Assembly (NCBI RefSeq): GCF_958298935.1
Contig: NC_084941.1
Span: 17,706,001 to 17,770,000, forward strand
DNA: 64,000 nucleotides
Reading direction: 5' to 3'
From: Phragmites australis
Lineage: Eukaryota; Streptophyta; Magnoliopsida; Poales; Poaceae
Positions 33,611 to 44,084 of the stretch are shown one piece after another. A program made the position numbers and the translations under genes. Each line of letters opens with the position of its first letter. Position 1 is the stretch's first letter. A model generated the notes under the pieces. The model ran no database searches. It saw nothing but the letters and a program-made list of their open reading frames with translations, and was not told the origin of the DNA.

Positions 33611-35442
33611 GCGAGGACCAAGAATAGTGACTAGAGGGGCGGTGAATAGGTGCCTCACCAATTTCTTTCGAAACAGATGTGCTTTTCCTATTTTGTAACC
33701 TGACACACCTCAGAACAAAGAGAGGAAACAAGAAATCAAGAGAAACAAAACACAATGGAAAACTCTTGAAGAAATCATGGTTCTCATGAAAGTATATGAA
33801 CCCTAGGTTCCACTAAAACTCATTCCACGAGTCATAGCGACAAAAAGATCGGAACTAGAAAGAAAAACACTAAGAACCAAGAATCTAGTCACCGAGTGAA
33901 GAAATTCTTCAAGTTGATGAATCTAAAGGCAAGGGATATTCAAGACCACATTGAATGTGAATTTTATGCCTCTAGCAATAAGAAAAACAACTTCCACATG
34001 GTGAAGGATTTCAGCTCTCAAACCAAAACAAAAATTGCAATGAAAACTGGAAAACTCACAAACAAAGCAAGGGAGCCAATAATGGGAGACTAGAAGGAAA
34101 TGAACACAAGCATAAAGAGCGACATGATATTCATTACTTGCAGAGCACAACCCTCCTTTTGACATATTACAAAAGTATATTGCTCAAAAAAGTTCTAACC
34201 TAACACTTAGGCTAAGCCTCCTCTTCCTCTCCTCTAAATCCATAGCACAAAACTCTCAAATAGCTGGCTCACCCCTCTCCTATTGGCCTACCCTCTATTT
34301 ACATGCCTAGGGGGGTTGCTTAACCCTTAGACTTCCTTGTTTCAAAAATACCCCTTATTTTGGTTCATCCTTTGCTCTGTCCATTGAACGGCCGTGGCGT
34401 CTTCACAACTTAGCTTCGCCTCGATGCAAGCTTCGTAATAATGCCACGTGCACTTCATCCATTCATAGTTTTGAGGCCAAACTATGAAACCGCCTTGCAT
34501 GCTTCTCAAAGCATGACTCACTGCCTCTTGCTTACACCTTAAGTAAGTGCAATGATGTTGACGCGTGTAATCCGTTTTGCGATCTTGACCGCCAGCAAGT
34601 CTCTCCTGCTCCCGATACCTCGGGCCGCCCTGTCACTTGCACCGGCATCCCCTTCTCTTAAATTTTTTAATGTTGTCTTCATACACCTTTTCATGCTTTT
34701 CTTGATCTCCATGTGAATAGCTAGGACCACCCTTGACTCCGCTTGGCCTCCTTGATTATCTGGCACTAAGCATCCTATTTAGCCCCAATCATTTCACCAT
34801 CGAGCACCAAGTTGCATCCATCACCTACATATCATAAAACAAGAAAACATGTATCTCCAACACCATTATAGATTAGTCAAAATCAACATTCTCAGTTGAA
34901 GAAATCATCCCTGACAGATCATGAATGCCAGATGTTCCGGCATTGCCAACTCCTCATTACCGAACCTTTTGGCGTGTACATCCTCACCAGATCTGCAATT
35001 TTGCAACCGCTCTAGAAAAATTAGTCCAGCATGCATAATGCCTCATCGTCAGACCATCTGGTGAGTACAACTCCACCAGAAGCCATTTTGTAACCTCTCT
35101 AGAATAAATGTGCTGGTGAATCCTTCAATATACACACCAGACCATGCAGTGTACACTTCAATTTTTCCTTCTTGACTGAAATGCTCTGGCATGTATAGTG
35201 TCCCATCACCGGACCATCCAGCGTGTACAAATTTTCCAACACTGGATCATCCGATGTGTGCAATATTTCTGACTTAGAGATAAAAACATCAATTCCATTT
35301 TTCTCTACAACTTTGGTTAGTCATGATAACAATTGCAATACGTAGACATGCTCATGCAATCCCAAAATAATCAAACCCTATCAACAAGCTTTTCAATCAC
35401 TCATCACATATAAACAAAGTCACATTTCAACTTGGTTTCTCA
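33611..35442 (-). repeat. 5' LTR of nested copia element (right on + strand)
   Basis: Begins on the plus strand with AGGACCAAGAATAGTGACTA and ends TTGGTTTCTCA at 35442, collinear with 27019-29013. It lacks some sequence near 28600-28720 of the other copy. No primer-binding site complementary to the usual initiator tRNA is visible beside it, consistent with the missing gag region. Confidence 0.8.
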
Positions 35443-36043
35443 TAATCCATAGATAAAAAATGCTGAAAATGTTGGCTTATGGCCCATCAAGTTTAGTTAC
35501 GTCATGGCAAGCGTATGACATTAATGGGTACACATTTTATAGCAAATCAAAGGACAAGAAGAGCACGGCCCAAAGTAGTGGCATTCGAATAGAAGCCTAT
35601 GACATGACACAGGAAAAGAGCACCTACTATGGGTTCATAGATGAAATCTGGTAACTTGACTATGGAGTGAATCTACATATTCCCGTCTTTCGGTGCAAAT
35701 GGATCAAACAGCCAAATGGCATGGCGGTGGACAATGACTGGTTCACAACTGTCGACATCACTGTTGTAGGCCACAAAGATGACCCAGGGGTACTCGTTGA
35801 ACACGTCGCACATGTATTCTATATAATCGACCCTGTGAATGAAAAGAAGCACATAGTTGTTGCCGGAAATAAAGAATTGTCAGAGTTGAGAATGTGGAGG
35901 ATGGGGATTTATGCAATTAGTTCGACGACGTGCCGCCTTTTAGAGATCCAAAAAATATCAAACTTGTAGAAACAACCCTCGGTAGATTTGTGATGCCCTA
36001 CATGCACCTTGATGGTGTAGGAAACACAGTTCAAGGTAAATAG
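35443..36043 (+). pseudogene. TNP2 transposase, 3' part (DUF4216), separated by copia insertion
   Basis: Resumes with MLAYGPSSLVTSWQAYDING and YTFYSKSKDKKSTAQSSG (35460 on), then YYGFIDEIW followed by a stop, IPVFRCKWIKQPNG and VGHKDDPGVLVEHVAHVFYI, the DUF4216 domain. It ends with TAG at 36041-36043, the same position as in the first element (373). A frameshift lies near 35900. Clearly the continuation of the gene at 24143-27018. Confidence 0.85.
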
Positions 36044-36255
36044 AGCCAAGTTATGTAACTTAGTTTTCAATGTGATTTTCATGTTATACATTATTATTTC
36101 CAATGTGACATTCATGTTATGTAACTTAATTTCTAATGTTATTAATGATTCCCAAAAGTGACAAAAAAGATAATGTTTAATAGACCTATTAAAAACTTAT
36201 TTAATTTATATAGAGGGCATGTATGGAGGAAAAACATAAAAAAACATATTTAAAA

Positions 36256-36430
36256 CGATTTCCATAGGTGGGTACTATAGTCAACCACCTGTAGAAATGT
36301 ATTTCTACAGGCAGTTCCTTAAGTGAACTACCTGTGGAAATTGATTTCCACAGGCAGTTCCTTAAGTGAACTGCCTATAAAAATTGATTTCCACAGGCAG
36401 TTTCTTAAGTTAACCGCCTATAAAAATGAA
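36256..36430. repeat. Internal array of CACTA subterminal motif, second element
   Basis: Five or more alternating copies of ATTTCCACAGGCAGTTCCTT and its complement, collinear with 550-730 of the first element and directly before a TATA box. Confidence 0.8.
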
Positions 36431-36432
36431 TT

Positions 36433-36442
36433 CTATATATAG
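36433..36442 (+). promoter_or_regulatory. TATA box of second CACTA gene, second element
   Basis: CTATATATAG at the position equivalent to 736-744, followed by AAACCCTAGT. Confidence 0.5.
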
Positions 36443-36469
36443 CCTGCATGTGGTGGCCCTGAAACCCTA

Positions 36470-36833
36470 GTCAAATTGACGAACATAGACAGCACCGCGC
36501 CGACATGCTACCTAAGTTCTATCATGGCACCCTCTCCCTTCGGCCTTTGTTCTGCCATCGTCCGCCACCACTGATGTTGATGCCATCCCAGAGTTCAAGT
36601 GTCGATGCTGTTCCAGAGTTCGAGTGTCGACGCCCTCTCCCTCCGACGCCGTCCACCACAGCCCCGACGTCATCCACCCCGACGTTGCCTGGATCCTGCC
36701 CCGACGTGGTCCACTCCCAGCCATCTGCCCTCTCTTGCCTCCCTCCTCCATGCGCTACCGACGGCTGAGGGACCTCCTTCGATCTGCGCATCCACCAACG
36801 TGCAATCCACCTCCCTGGTGACAAACTGGAGTG
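36470..36833 (+). other. GC-rich leader exon of second CACTA gene, second element
   Basis: A GC-rich block ending in the donor GTG|GTGAGTAG (36833). It lacks the 35-bp repeat of the first element and has its own CGACGCCGTCC-like units, so the leader keeps its composition and donor but not its sequence. The ORFs on both strands are not shared between copies. Confidence 0.45.
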
Positions 36834-37840
36834 GTGAGTAGCCATCCCCCTCTTCTCTCTCTGTTTATACCCGGTTGAGCCGTCGTAGCCAGTGCTCTGT
36901 CCGAGCCGTGGTCCTTTCTTCTGCTCTATGTGATGCCCAGCCATCGTGCCTCCGTGCTCTATGTGATGCCCGACCATCATGCCACTGAGGGAAAACTGGT
37001 GACTCGCCCATGTTTCATTTGGTTTGCTTCTTGTCCAAGGTCAAAAAGAGTTTTGTTTATGGTCCCTATATGAACTATGCATCTCCGAGCTAAAGAAAAT
37101 TTCCATTAAACCCTCATTCTATATTTCCTAAGCATTAAAATTTCAAATATAGTCTATGCACCGTACAAATAAGACGGTAAATCATCAACATCAACAAATA
37201 CTTGAACTGGCTAAGGGGCCAATTAGGTTGCCATACTCAATATATGAGTGCATCTATTTTCTCCTCAGTTATTTACCATGGCACTATGCATCTAGATTTT
37301 CTCAAATGCTTCATGTTTATATGAAGTAGGGCTAAAATGCTTCATGTATAACATATATTCTAAGAAAATAGATTCTTTACAAACTAATAGCCTTTTATGA
37401 CCTAAGACTGATATGGTTAATCTACATTCTACAAGAGGGCTTCCATATGATAAACATAAAATTAGCAGTTAAGAAGATTTAGGAGTCAATCATTCTTGCC
37501 TTGGTCACTAGAAGTAACGCAGCAACATGTAGATAAGAAACATTTATTAGTGTTTTAGGCAGTGGATTTGAAGCCATGCCAACTGCAAATGATCCCTTGA
37601 GGGCATCCCTCAAGGCATGTACCTCTAGTGACCACAAAAGCTCAACAAATCTGCCTCAACATTGGGAGCATAAACATTGCATGAGTTGATCTTTATTGCA
37701 TCCGGCCAGAGGATCCAAGCAATTTGATCTTTATTGCATCTTGCTTCACAAAATGGCATATTGGAACGAGAAATTTTATTGATGAACCATTGCATACTTG
37801 TCAGTTTTTCTAGGCAAACAATAATCATGTAATCGATTAA
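36834..37840 (+). other. Presumed intron 1 of second CACTA gene, second element
   Basis: AT-rich sequence of about 1 kb without coding content. A TTGATCTTTATTGCATC duplication (about 37687 and 37726) is present. Its end (about 37780-37840) matches 3520-3620 of the first element. Confidence 0.4.
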
Positions 37841-37845
37841 GTACC

Positions 37846-39523
37846 ATGGGACAGAAGAGAACAACAACCTCTAAGAAACCAAAAACATAGAGGATGCTCA
37901 CACTAGAGGGCGCCCCAGCACAATATGGGGTAGATGCAAGCAGGAGGTCAGATAGGAGCTCAAGCCCGCACCCGTCGTCCTCCTCCGATAGTAGTGAAAG
38001 TGAGCACTCGTGGCACAGCCTGAGCCCTGTTCAGTGTGAGCGGGAGAGCCGACGTCGGGCAAGTAGCCCTGACTACGATCCCGCCAAAGAGGTATTGAGA
38101 TGAGTCAATGCATTTTATACTTTTTAAATGGAGGAATATTTTTTGTTTATGTCAATTCCCCTTATTTTTCCTCTAGAGCATGCAAAGATCTTCATGTCCA
38201 TCATCTGTGCCACAACCTTCCACACCCTCTATGTCTGAAACTTTGGGTCCCTCAAGGGGTACGCTGAAACAAAAATAGGGCGAGCGAAGAAAAACAAGTT
38301 TTCGTCCAGCACTTATACAATAACGTAAATCGGTGTTGTAGGGGAGCCTGTTGCACCTCGTGAGGCCTCCACCAAATTTTGCAACAATTGCAAATTTCTT
38401 GTGAAGGAGTACATCTCAATCACAATAAATGATTGATGATTGGTGCCAGATGAGATGAAGGAGTTCATATGTACAACATTGTAGAGAACCATCTGATCAG
38501 AGGAAGCCACCAAACAAATGAAGTTATTGGTCAGATTCCTTAATTCGCAATGAATTTTCTAGCCCAACATGGTCATGAAGTTGAGGAAGGATGCCCTGGA
38601 GATTAAGGGGAAGAGTAATAGGGAGAAAGCAAGAGTCATAAAAAAAAGACCAAATCATGAAAGCTTGATATATCAACCCAAATAGGAAGGGCTATGCTAG
38701 AAATGCAAGACAAGAACTACATCATGGCCCCCTACAACTTAAAGTAAGTTTGATACGTCAATTAGTCCTAAAAGTTTATTTTTCACTTAACTTAATTGAT
38801 TGATCAAGAACCTAACATGAGGATTCATGTAACGACCACTTTATTTGTATAATGCTGATGCTAAGTGGAGCAGACTCATGGTCTTTAACTCAGGCGATCT
38901 CTCCTAATCATCCTACCATGATCATTGACATTATACAGATGTAAAGAAAATCTCCATACATAAAATACTTATAAATCATTTATGAATTGATAATTACTTA
39001 TTGGCATTTGAATAGGTCCTACAAGTGGTACATACTGAAAGGTGGGAGATACGATACAGCCAAGCCGAATGAGATGCTGGTCTGTACACACATCTAATGC
39101 TTGTATCTTACTATTTATGACGAAGACTACTATTAAACTAACGAATATGTTGCATTATTATTTGGAGTGCCACAAGCAAGGTTTCGGCACTATTCTTTAT
39201 GGATACTATGCTTGCCAGTTTCTTAGAGCAAACAGGAGGTACAAAACGAACCCCGATGACATAAGTCATCATTTCTCTTACACATTCTTATTTGGTTATG
39301 TTTCGTTGTCAATAGTGTTTTAACTCTTTCAATTGTATTCTCATTGCAGACACAGAGGATTGAATGTACTAACACCTCACTCACCGACGAAGATATCCAA
39401 AACGTCCATCATGACATGTGTCGATTCATCATGCACTAAGTCATCCACAAGAATGGCATGTTATTTGACCACGGAGGTGAATTGGCTAGCCATCCGAGAC
39501 TTTGTGAGTGGGAGAGGAAATAA
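37846..39523 (+). pseudogene. CACTA second gene (Transposase_24 / Ulp1-type), heavily decayed
   Basis: ATG at 37846 in the same TACCATGG context, with a stop soon after. The Ser-rich N-terminal exon (DRSSSPHPSSSSDSSESEHS, 37960-38020) ends at GAG|GTATTG (about 38094). Most of the Transposase_24 and linker region present at 4330-5890 is deleted; sequence resumes near 38550 with the part equivalent to 6290. The protease core is at 39000-39270 ([20 protein letters not shown]). The catalytic Cys of the first copy is Tyr here (TAT, 39198-39200). The last stop is at 39521-39523. Confidence 0.72.
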
Positions 39524-39727
39524 TATTTATGTTGAATATTTATGTAAAAGTATTGTACTTGTGAATATTGTTGTACTTGCATTAATATTGAACTTATTTT
39601 GAATATTGGAATGTTGTTAAAATTTGTGATGTAAAAATCTATCTTGAAAATGTGTTGAAATCTAGAGGGAATAAAATATATGCCCATTACAAATTTTAAA
39701 TGAAATATATACCGCAGGTGGGTCCTT

Positions 39728-40170
39728 ATGTCACCCGCCCGTGGTATTCTATCTATCTACAGGAGAGAGCGTTCACACGCTCCTCTTTCACACGTTGTCA
39801 GATTTCCCGTTCACACGCTGTCGCCTGTAGATAGAACGGGAAAGCTGAACGGATCTTGTGTACCATCAACGACAGTGTTCACACGCTCCTCTTCCACAGC
39901 AAAACGGGAAAGCTGAACGGATCCTATGTACCATCAACGACAATGTCTATGGTATTCTATCAGCAGAACGGGAAAGCTGAACGGATCTTGTGTACCATCA
40001 ACGACAGCGTTCACACACTCCTCTTCCACAGCAGAACGGGAAAGCTAAACGGATCATGTGTACCATCAACAACAGTGCCTGCGGTATTTTGTCAGCAGAA
40101 CAGGAAAGCTGAACGGATCCTGTGTACCATCAATGACAGCGTTCACACGCTCCTCTTCCACAGCAGAATA
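39728..40170 (+). repeat. Alternating 68/64-bp minisatellite near the CACTA right end
   Basis: The core GGGAAAGCTGAACGGATC recurs with AACGGG (once AACAGG) at 39835, 39903, 39967, 40035 and 40099, giving spacings of 68, 64, 68 and 64. Two unit types alternate: one ends in GTTCACACGCTCCTCTTCCA, the other in GGTATTCTATCAGCAG. The higher-order period is thus 132 bp, a multiple of three, which keeps an ORF open (39856-40200). The first element has nothing similar at this place. Confidence 0.88.
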
Positions 40171-40199
40171 GGCGGATGCTTGAGCATCCGTCACCTATG

Positions 40200-40495
40200 A
40201 AATCTATTACCACAGGCGGTCCGCTTAATGAACCGTATATGTATACATATTACCGTAAAAAGAACCGTCTATGAAAATATATTATCACAGGCGGTTCCTT
40301 AAGTGAACCACCTGTGAAAATATATTGCCACATACGTTTCACTTATGGAACCGCCTGTGATAATATGTTTCAACAGGCGGTCTCTTTTGAGCATATGGAA
40401 GTCATCCATTTCCACATGCCTTCAATCAGAGACGAGTGGTTAAACGTTTCTGTAAATAGGTTATCACCCACCTCTAAAAGTAATTTTTTATAGTG
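40200..40495. repeat. CACTA right subterminal and terminal repeats, second element
   Basis: Copies of CACAGGCGGTYC and GAACCGYCTATGAAAATATA alternate from 40210 to 40390. The terminus reads inward CACTATAAAAAATTACTTTT. Confidence 0.8.
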
Positions 40496-40498
40496 ATC

Positions 40499-41640
40499 CA
40501 TTTATACTTGATGAAAGGCTGCACTGAAACATCATATGTATTCATGTAACAACACATCCTTTCGGAAATGCCTACAACCGTTCATTCACTCGATAGTTAC
40601 CATGACCTATTAGCCGGCAACCGTCCAATTAACTGTCACATGCAACAATCTTTGAGCCTTCCATCACGTGCACCATAGTACAACGCATATGTGCTTATAC
40701 ATTACTAGCTCATGTACAAGATAAGAACGTGCATCACATGTATGTACTAATGAAACCATAAAGGTTTACTATTACTATCTAAGAGAGAGGAGAGGGTATT
40801 TCAACCCATGATTTTTAGTCTTTTAGACTAGCAATCATCACGCATAGACATTTTATATAAGAACCATTTTTCATTAATTACATAGTCCATTTTAATTTAT
40901 AACAAATATTTCAAAAAGTACTCCATTCTACATCAAAATATCATTGTATATGAATCCTGAGAGCAACCATCGTGATTTCCTGGTCGAAAAGTGTTGCGGT
41001 GGATGTATGCATCACCTAATTTGGGTTCAATTCCTAGTCAGTAGGAAGACAGGGGGCCGAAATCACCCTAGTTCATAAGTACATGAAAATCAATAGCATG
41101 TCACCAATACGTCAAGGTGGTATTGAAGGCAAAATATGTAGTTTTAGGCAACATGTAGGAGAGAGATTTGGAAATTTTTTGGAGATGGCGCTTTGTAACA
41201 CTAAAAGGCTTATTTGGAAGAGGGGATCACTATAGAAATTCTTATGATTTAGTTGAAGTTCATGCTAAATTGTATGGATTTGGATCCCAAAACACCCTTT
41301 CGAAACATGCCTTATAAGAGTCTTTTTTTTTCCACTAGTTATTGGTGTCAAAGGGGGAAGGATTGGATTGTAGTTTGGCCGGTTATGCAACAGTGACCTT
41401 TGTGACTTTGGATCCTTACTTTTTGTAACGGCATCCAGGAATTCATTTACAGAAAATCTACGAGACAGCTGTGAAAATTTCTGTTTTATTTGTTCCACAC
41501 GCTTCACAGACTTGAATCTGTTGCCATCACTTCGCTCTTGGAAAAACAGAAAAGGTGATGCACGAGGGTACATTCTGAAAGCTGACATGAAGCAATTCTC
41601 ATCCACTACTACTGAAGACACAGCAGTATTAGATTCTGCT
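40499..41640. other. Intergenic and upstream region of the HIPP gene
   Basis: AT-rich flank without a recognisable transposon domain. A minus-strand ORF (41265-41621, 118 codons) has a basic, Ser-rich product with no recognised family. It lies just upstream of the HIPP promoter and may be chance or a gene relic. Confidence 0.35.
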
Positions 41641-41648
41641 TCGGCTGG

Positions 41649-41657
41649 CTATATAAA
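41649..41657 (+). promoter_or_regulatory. TATA box of the HIPP gene
   Basis: CTATATAAA lies about 150 bp before the start codon, which would put transcription start near 41680 and give a 5' UTR of about 120 nt. The UTR ends in ten A residues and the start codon overlaps the last of them. Confidence 0.6.
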
Positions 41658-41799
41658 CAGGGTGCTGGTGAGGCCAGGAGTCAAAAATAGAAGTCACAGA
41701 GTAGAAGTAAAAACCACAAGGGAAAAAAGATAGTTTTTACCTCCTCTCTACAAGGTACAGAACAGGGCAGTGTCCTTGTGCACATCAGTAAAAAAAAAA

Positions 41800-43321
41800 A
41801 TGGGTGAAGAGGCAGCAGAGAAGAAACAGGAGGAGAAGAAGCAGGAAGAACCTCAAGAGATTGTGCTCAAAGTCGACATGCACTGTGAAGGATGCGCCAA
41901 GAAGGTTGAGAAATCCCTCTTGAGGTTTGAAGGTGTGTAACATTCAAAATTTCACATTATCTTCATTTTGTGAAACTAATAGTAGCACAGATTCCATACA
42001 AGGGTATTCTTTGTATTCAAGTATGAACATAGTGTAGCATTTGCACTCCAATGTCCAAAGGTACACCTAAAGGATGCTCTTGAACTGAAACAATGTCGGT
42101 AACAGGGGTCGAAAATGTGGAGGTGGACAGTCGATCAAAGACTGTAGTAGTGAAAAGCAGGACGGCAGATCCTGCGAAAATCTGCGAGAGGGTTCAGAAG
42201 AAGACCAAGAGAAAGGTTGAGCTGATTTCCCATCTTCCTCCGCCACCTGAGGAGGAGAAGAAAGAGGAAGCACAACAACCACCTCCAGAAGAAAAGAAAG
42301 AAGAGGTACTTGTGATTTTTTTGAAAGGTTGTAATTCACCATTATGAACTGTAAGTACTGCTTAATGAAAATCTAACTCATCAACTTGACATGACTACTG
42401 AACTAGAGCATCAGAACAGTTTCACTAGTGATCTAGGTGAAGGACAAATTGTTCCGAATTGTGATGATCCCATATCGTTAATGATCTAATCAAATTTTGC
42501 AGCCACCGAAGCCGATAACTGTCATCCTGAAGGTCCAAATGCACTGCGAATCATGTGCGCAGCTTCTGCAGAAGCGCATAAGCAAGATAGAAGGTATTCT
42601 TCTTAGCCGTACAACTCTCTACATGACACGGAGCGTATAGTCATGTTTGGTATAGTTTATACTTGTAGATTCTGAAGGATTCTATAAAAACAGTGTTAAA
42701 TAGTAGGATCCTATAATAGGTTATCAATAAGTAATTTTTAAGAATAAACTGTATAATTTAGAGAAGCAGAATCTGCTTTTTACATGATTTTCCGATAAAT
42801 AAATTATACAGAAACACAAGCTGTGCCGAACAAGTATAGTGTGGAAGCAAAAGATTTGCCTAAAATCAACCATTACACGGCCCAAATTGTTTAGCTTGTG
42901 CAGCAATTGCTTATTCTTTGGTATTGAATTCCATGAGCAACACGGCAAATTAACCATGTCTTGTGTCCAAAAAGGAGTGGAGTCGGTGGTGACCGATCTG
43001 CCCAACGACCAGGTGATCGTCAAAGGCGTGATGGACCCAGCCGCGCTGGCAGACAGCATCCAGAGGAAGACGAGGAGGCCCGCAGTCATCGTCGAAGACG
43101 AGAAGAATACGGAGGAACAGAAGCCAGAAGAGGGTGAAAAGAAGCCAGAAGAGGAGAAGAAAGCCGACGCTGACAGCGCGGATGGCGAGCTCAAGAGGTA
43201 CGAGTTCTGGCCGCCCGTCCAGTACTACGTCGAGTACGTGTACCCCTACGCGCCACCGCCGCCGCAGCTACCGGTTTCGGAGTTCGGAGACGAGAATCCG
43301 AACGCGTGCGCCGTCGTGTGA
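41800..43321 (+). CDS. Heavy-metal-associated isoprenylated plant protein (HIPP), two HMA domains, four exons
   Basis: Exons 41800-41932, 42106-42305, 42503-42593 and 42975-43321 join in frame through GT-AG introns to 256 codons plus TGA. A Lys/Glu-rich N terminus precedes HMA domain 1 (IVLKVDMHCEGCAKKV, metal Cys 29 and 32), which spans the first intron. A charged, Pro-rich linker (PPPPEEEKKEE) leads to HMA 2 (VILKVQMHCESCAQLL, Cys 126 and 129). The C terminus is Tyr/Pro-rich (FWPPVQYYVEYVYPYAPPPP) and ends in CAVV, a CaaX prenylation box (Cys 253). HIPPs are membrane- or nucleus-associated metal-binding proteins tied to metal homeostasis and stress; the metal and role here are not known. 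Intron positions inside both HMA domains, after FEG and IEG, match each other, a sign of domain duplication. No stop or shift, so it is probably functional. Confidence 0.93.
42643..42833. mobile_element. hAT-type MITE in intron 3 of the HIPP gene
   Basis: Inverted ends TGTTTGGTATAGTTTATACT (left) and, inward from the right, TGTTCGGCACAGCTTGTGTT. The 7-mer GTATAGT flanks the unit on both sides (42635-42641 and 42834-42840), with an eighth base C versus G. About 190 bp, no coding capacity. It lengthens intron 3 to 381 nt without touching the splice sites. Confidence 0.6.
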
Positions 43322-43540
43322 TGCCACTGTTGGCTGTTGATTTGCAAAGACTACTGGTTTGTATGATAAGCTCCATGGAAGCTGTGTTGCTGAGTGATCG
43401 TGCAATGATTGTTAAAGTGGCGTGCATGTGCTCTGTTCTTCGGAATCTGTAAGGTGCAGAGCTTTGTGCCTAGTACTGGAAAAAATACAAAAATAGACAA
43501 CATACGCTGATGTATTTATGAAAATAAATAACATATCGGC
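43322..43540 (+). other. 3' UTR and polyadenylation region of HIPP gene
   Basis: Follows the TGA. An AATAAA lies at 43523-43528, possibly already in a repeat; no stronger signal is closer. Confidence 0.4.
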
Positions 43541-44084
43541 GTATTTGTAAATCTAGCACCTGTATTCGACACCTTAAAATCCGAAAACTCAATTTCGATA
43601 CTCAAACTCCGAAAATACGTCGGGCCACTGATTTCGATAACTGAAGTACCGAATACGGCACTGTTTACCGTATTCGGCACCTCAAATACTGAAAACACTC
43701 CGTATTTACAGCTTCTGCCGTGCACACTCGAGAGAAGCTAGCAAGCTACAGTAGAAGAAAGAAAGTAGTTAAAAATTCATGTTTTTTATTTAACTCACAA
43801 TTTTATTTAGGAGTATAAAAATAGTCTAAAAATTCTAAATGTTTTCATGAACAAAATAGAGGTCACTAGCAATCCATTTTAATTGGTTTGATCCAAAAAG
43901 CACGAGCCAATATTTAATTAAAATTCTCTAAATAAGCTAACTTTTATAAATTCTAGACATTTTTAATGCCTCAAATAAATTCTCAAAAATCTAAAAAAAG
44001 TCACTAATATTCTTCTAATGTGATGTACTAATTTATAAAAATGTTTCCAACCCTATGTTATTTGGTGAAAAAATAAGTTCCTTT
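43541..44084. other. Unassigned AT-rich flank with CGTATTCGGCAC-type motifs
   Basis: Between 43545 and 43710, variants of GTATTCGGCACCT and its complement recur several times in both orientations (43560, 43655, 43670). The rest is plain AT-rich DNA. No gene seen. Confidence 0.35.

Larger units (their letters stand above)
27019..35442 (-). mobile_element. Sirevirus-like Ty1/copia retrotransposon nested in TNP2
   Basis: Related direct repeats of about 1.8-2.0 kb flank a minus-strand pol relic. On the coding strand the LTR starts TGAGAAACCAAG (from 29013 and 35442) and ends near CGGTCCTACA (27019). The bases next to the element are GAATC (27014-27018) and TAATC (35443-35447), 4 of 5 identical. 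The TNP2 sequence resumes precisely after 35442, giving an independent proof of the boundaries. Gag is missing and the pol frame is broken, so the element is inactive. The LTRs differ visibly, so the insertion is not recent. Confidence 0.88.
23241..40495 (+). mobile_element. Complete CACTA (En/Spm) element, decayed, with a nested copia element
   Basis: Left end CACTACTACAAAAGC at 23241; right end TTTTTTATAGTG at 40495 (inward CACTATAAAAAATT). The flanking triplets are both ATC (23238-23240 and 40496-40498), the 3-bp target duplication expected for CACTA elements. Inside are subterminal arrays at both ends, a TNP2 gene split by a copia insertion (27019-35442), an internal motif array and promoter, a Transposase_24-Ulp1-type gene and a minisatellite. 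Without the insertion the element is about 8.8 kb. Every gene has stops or shifts, so it cannot move on its own products. Confidence 0.92.

Noticed and set aside
36505..36980. ORFs of 79-152 codons in the second leader region
   Set aside because: Not conserved with the first element; composition effect of the GC-rich leader.
41265..41621. 118-codon minus-strand ORF upstream of the HIPP gene
   Set aside because: No recognised family, no start context or promoter, AT-rich flank; may be chance. Mentioned in the flank entry only.
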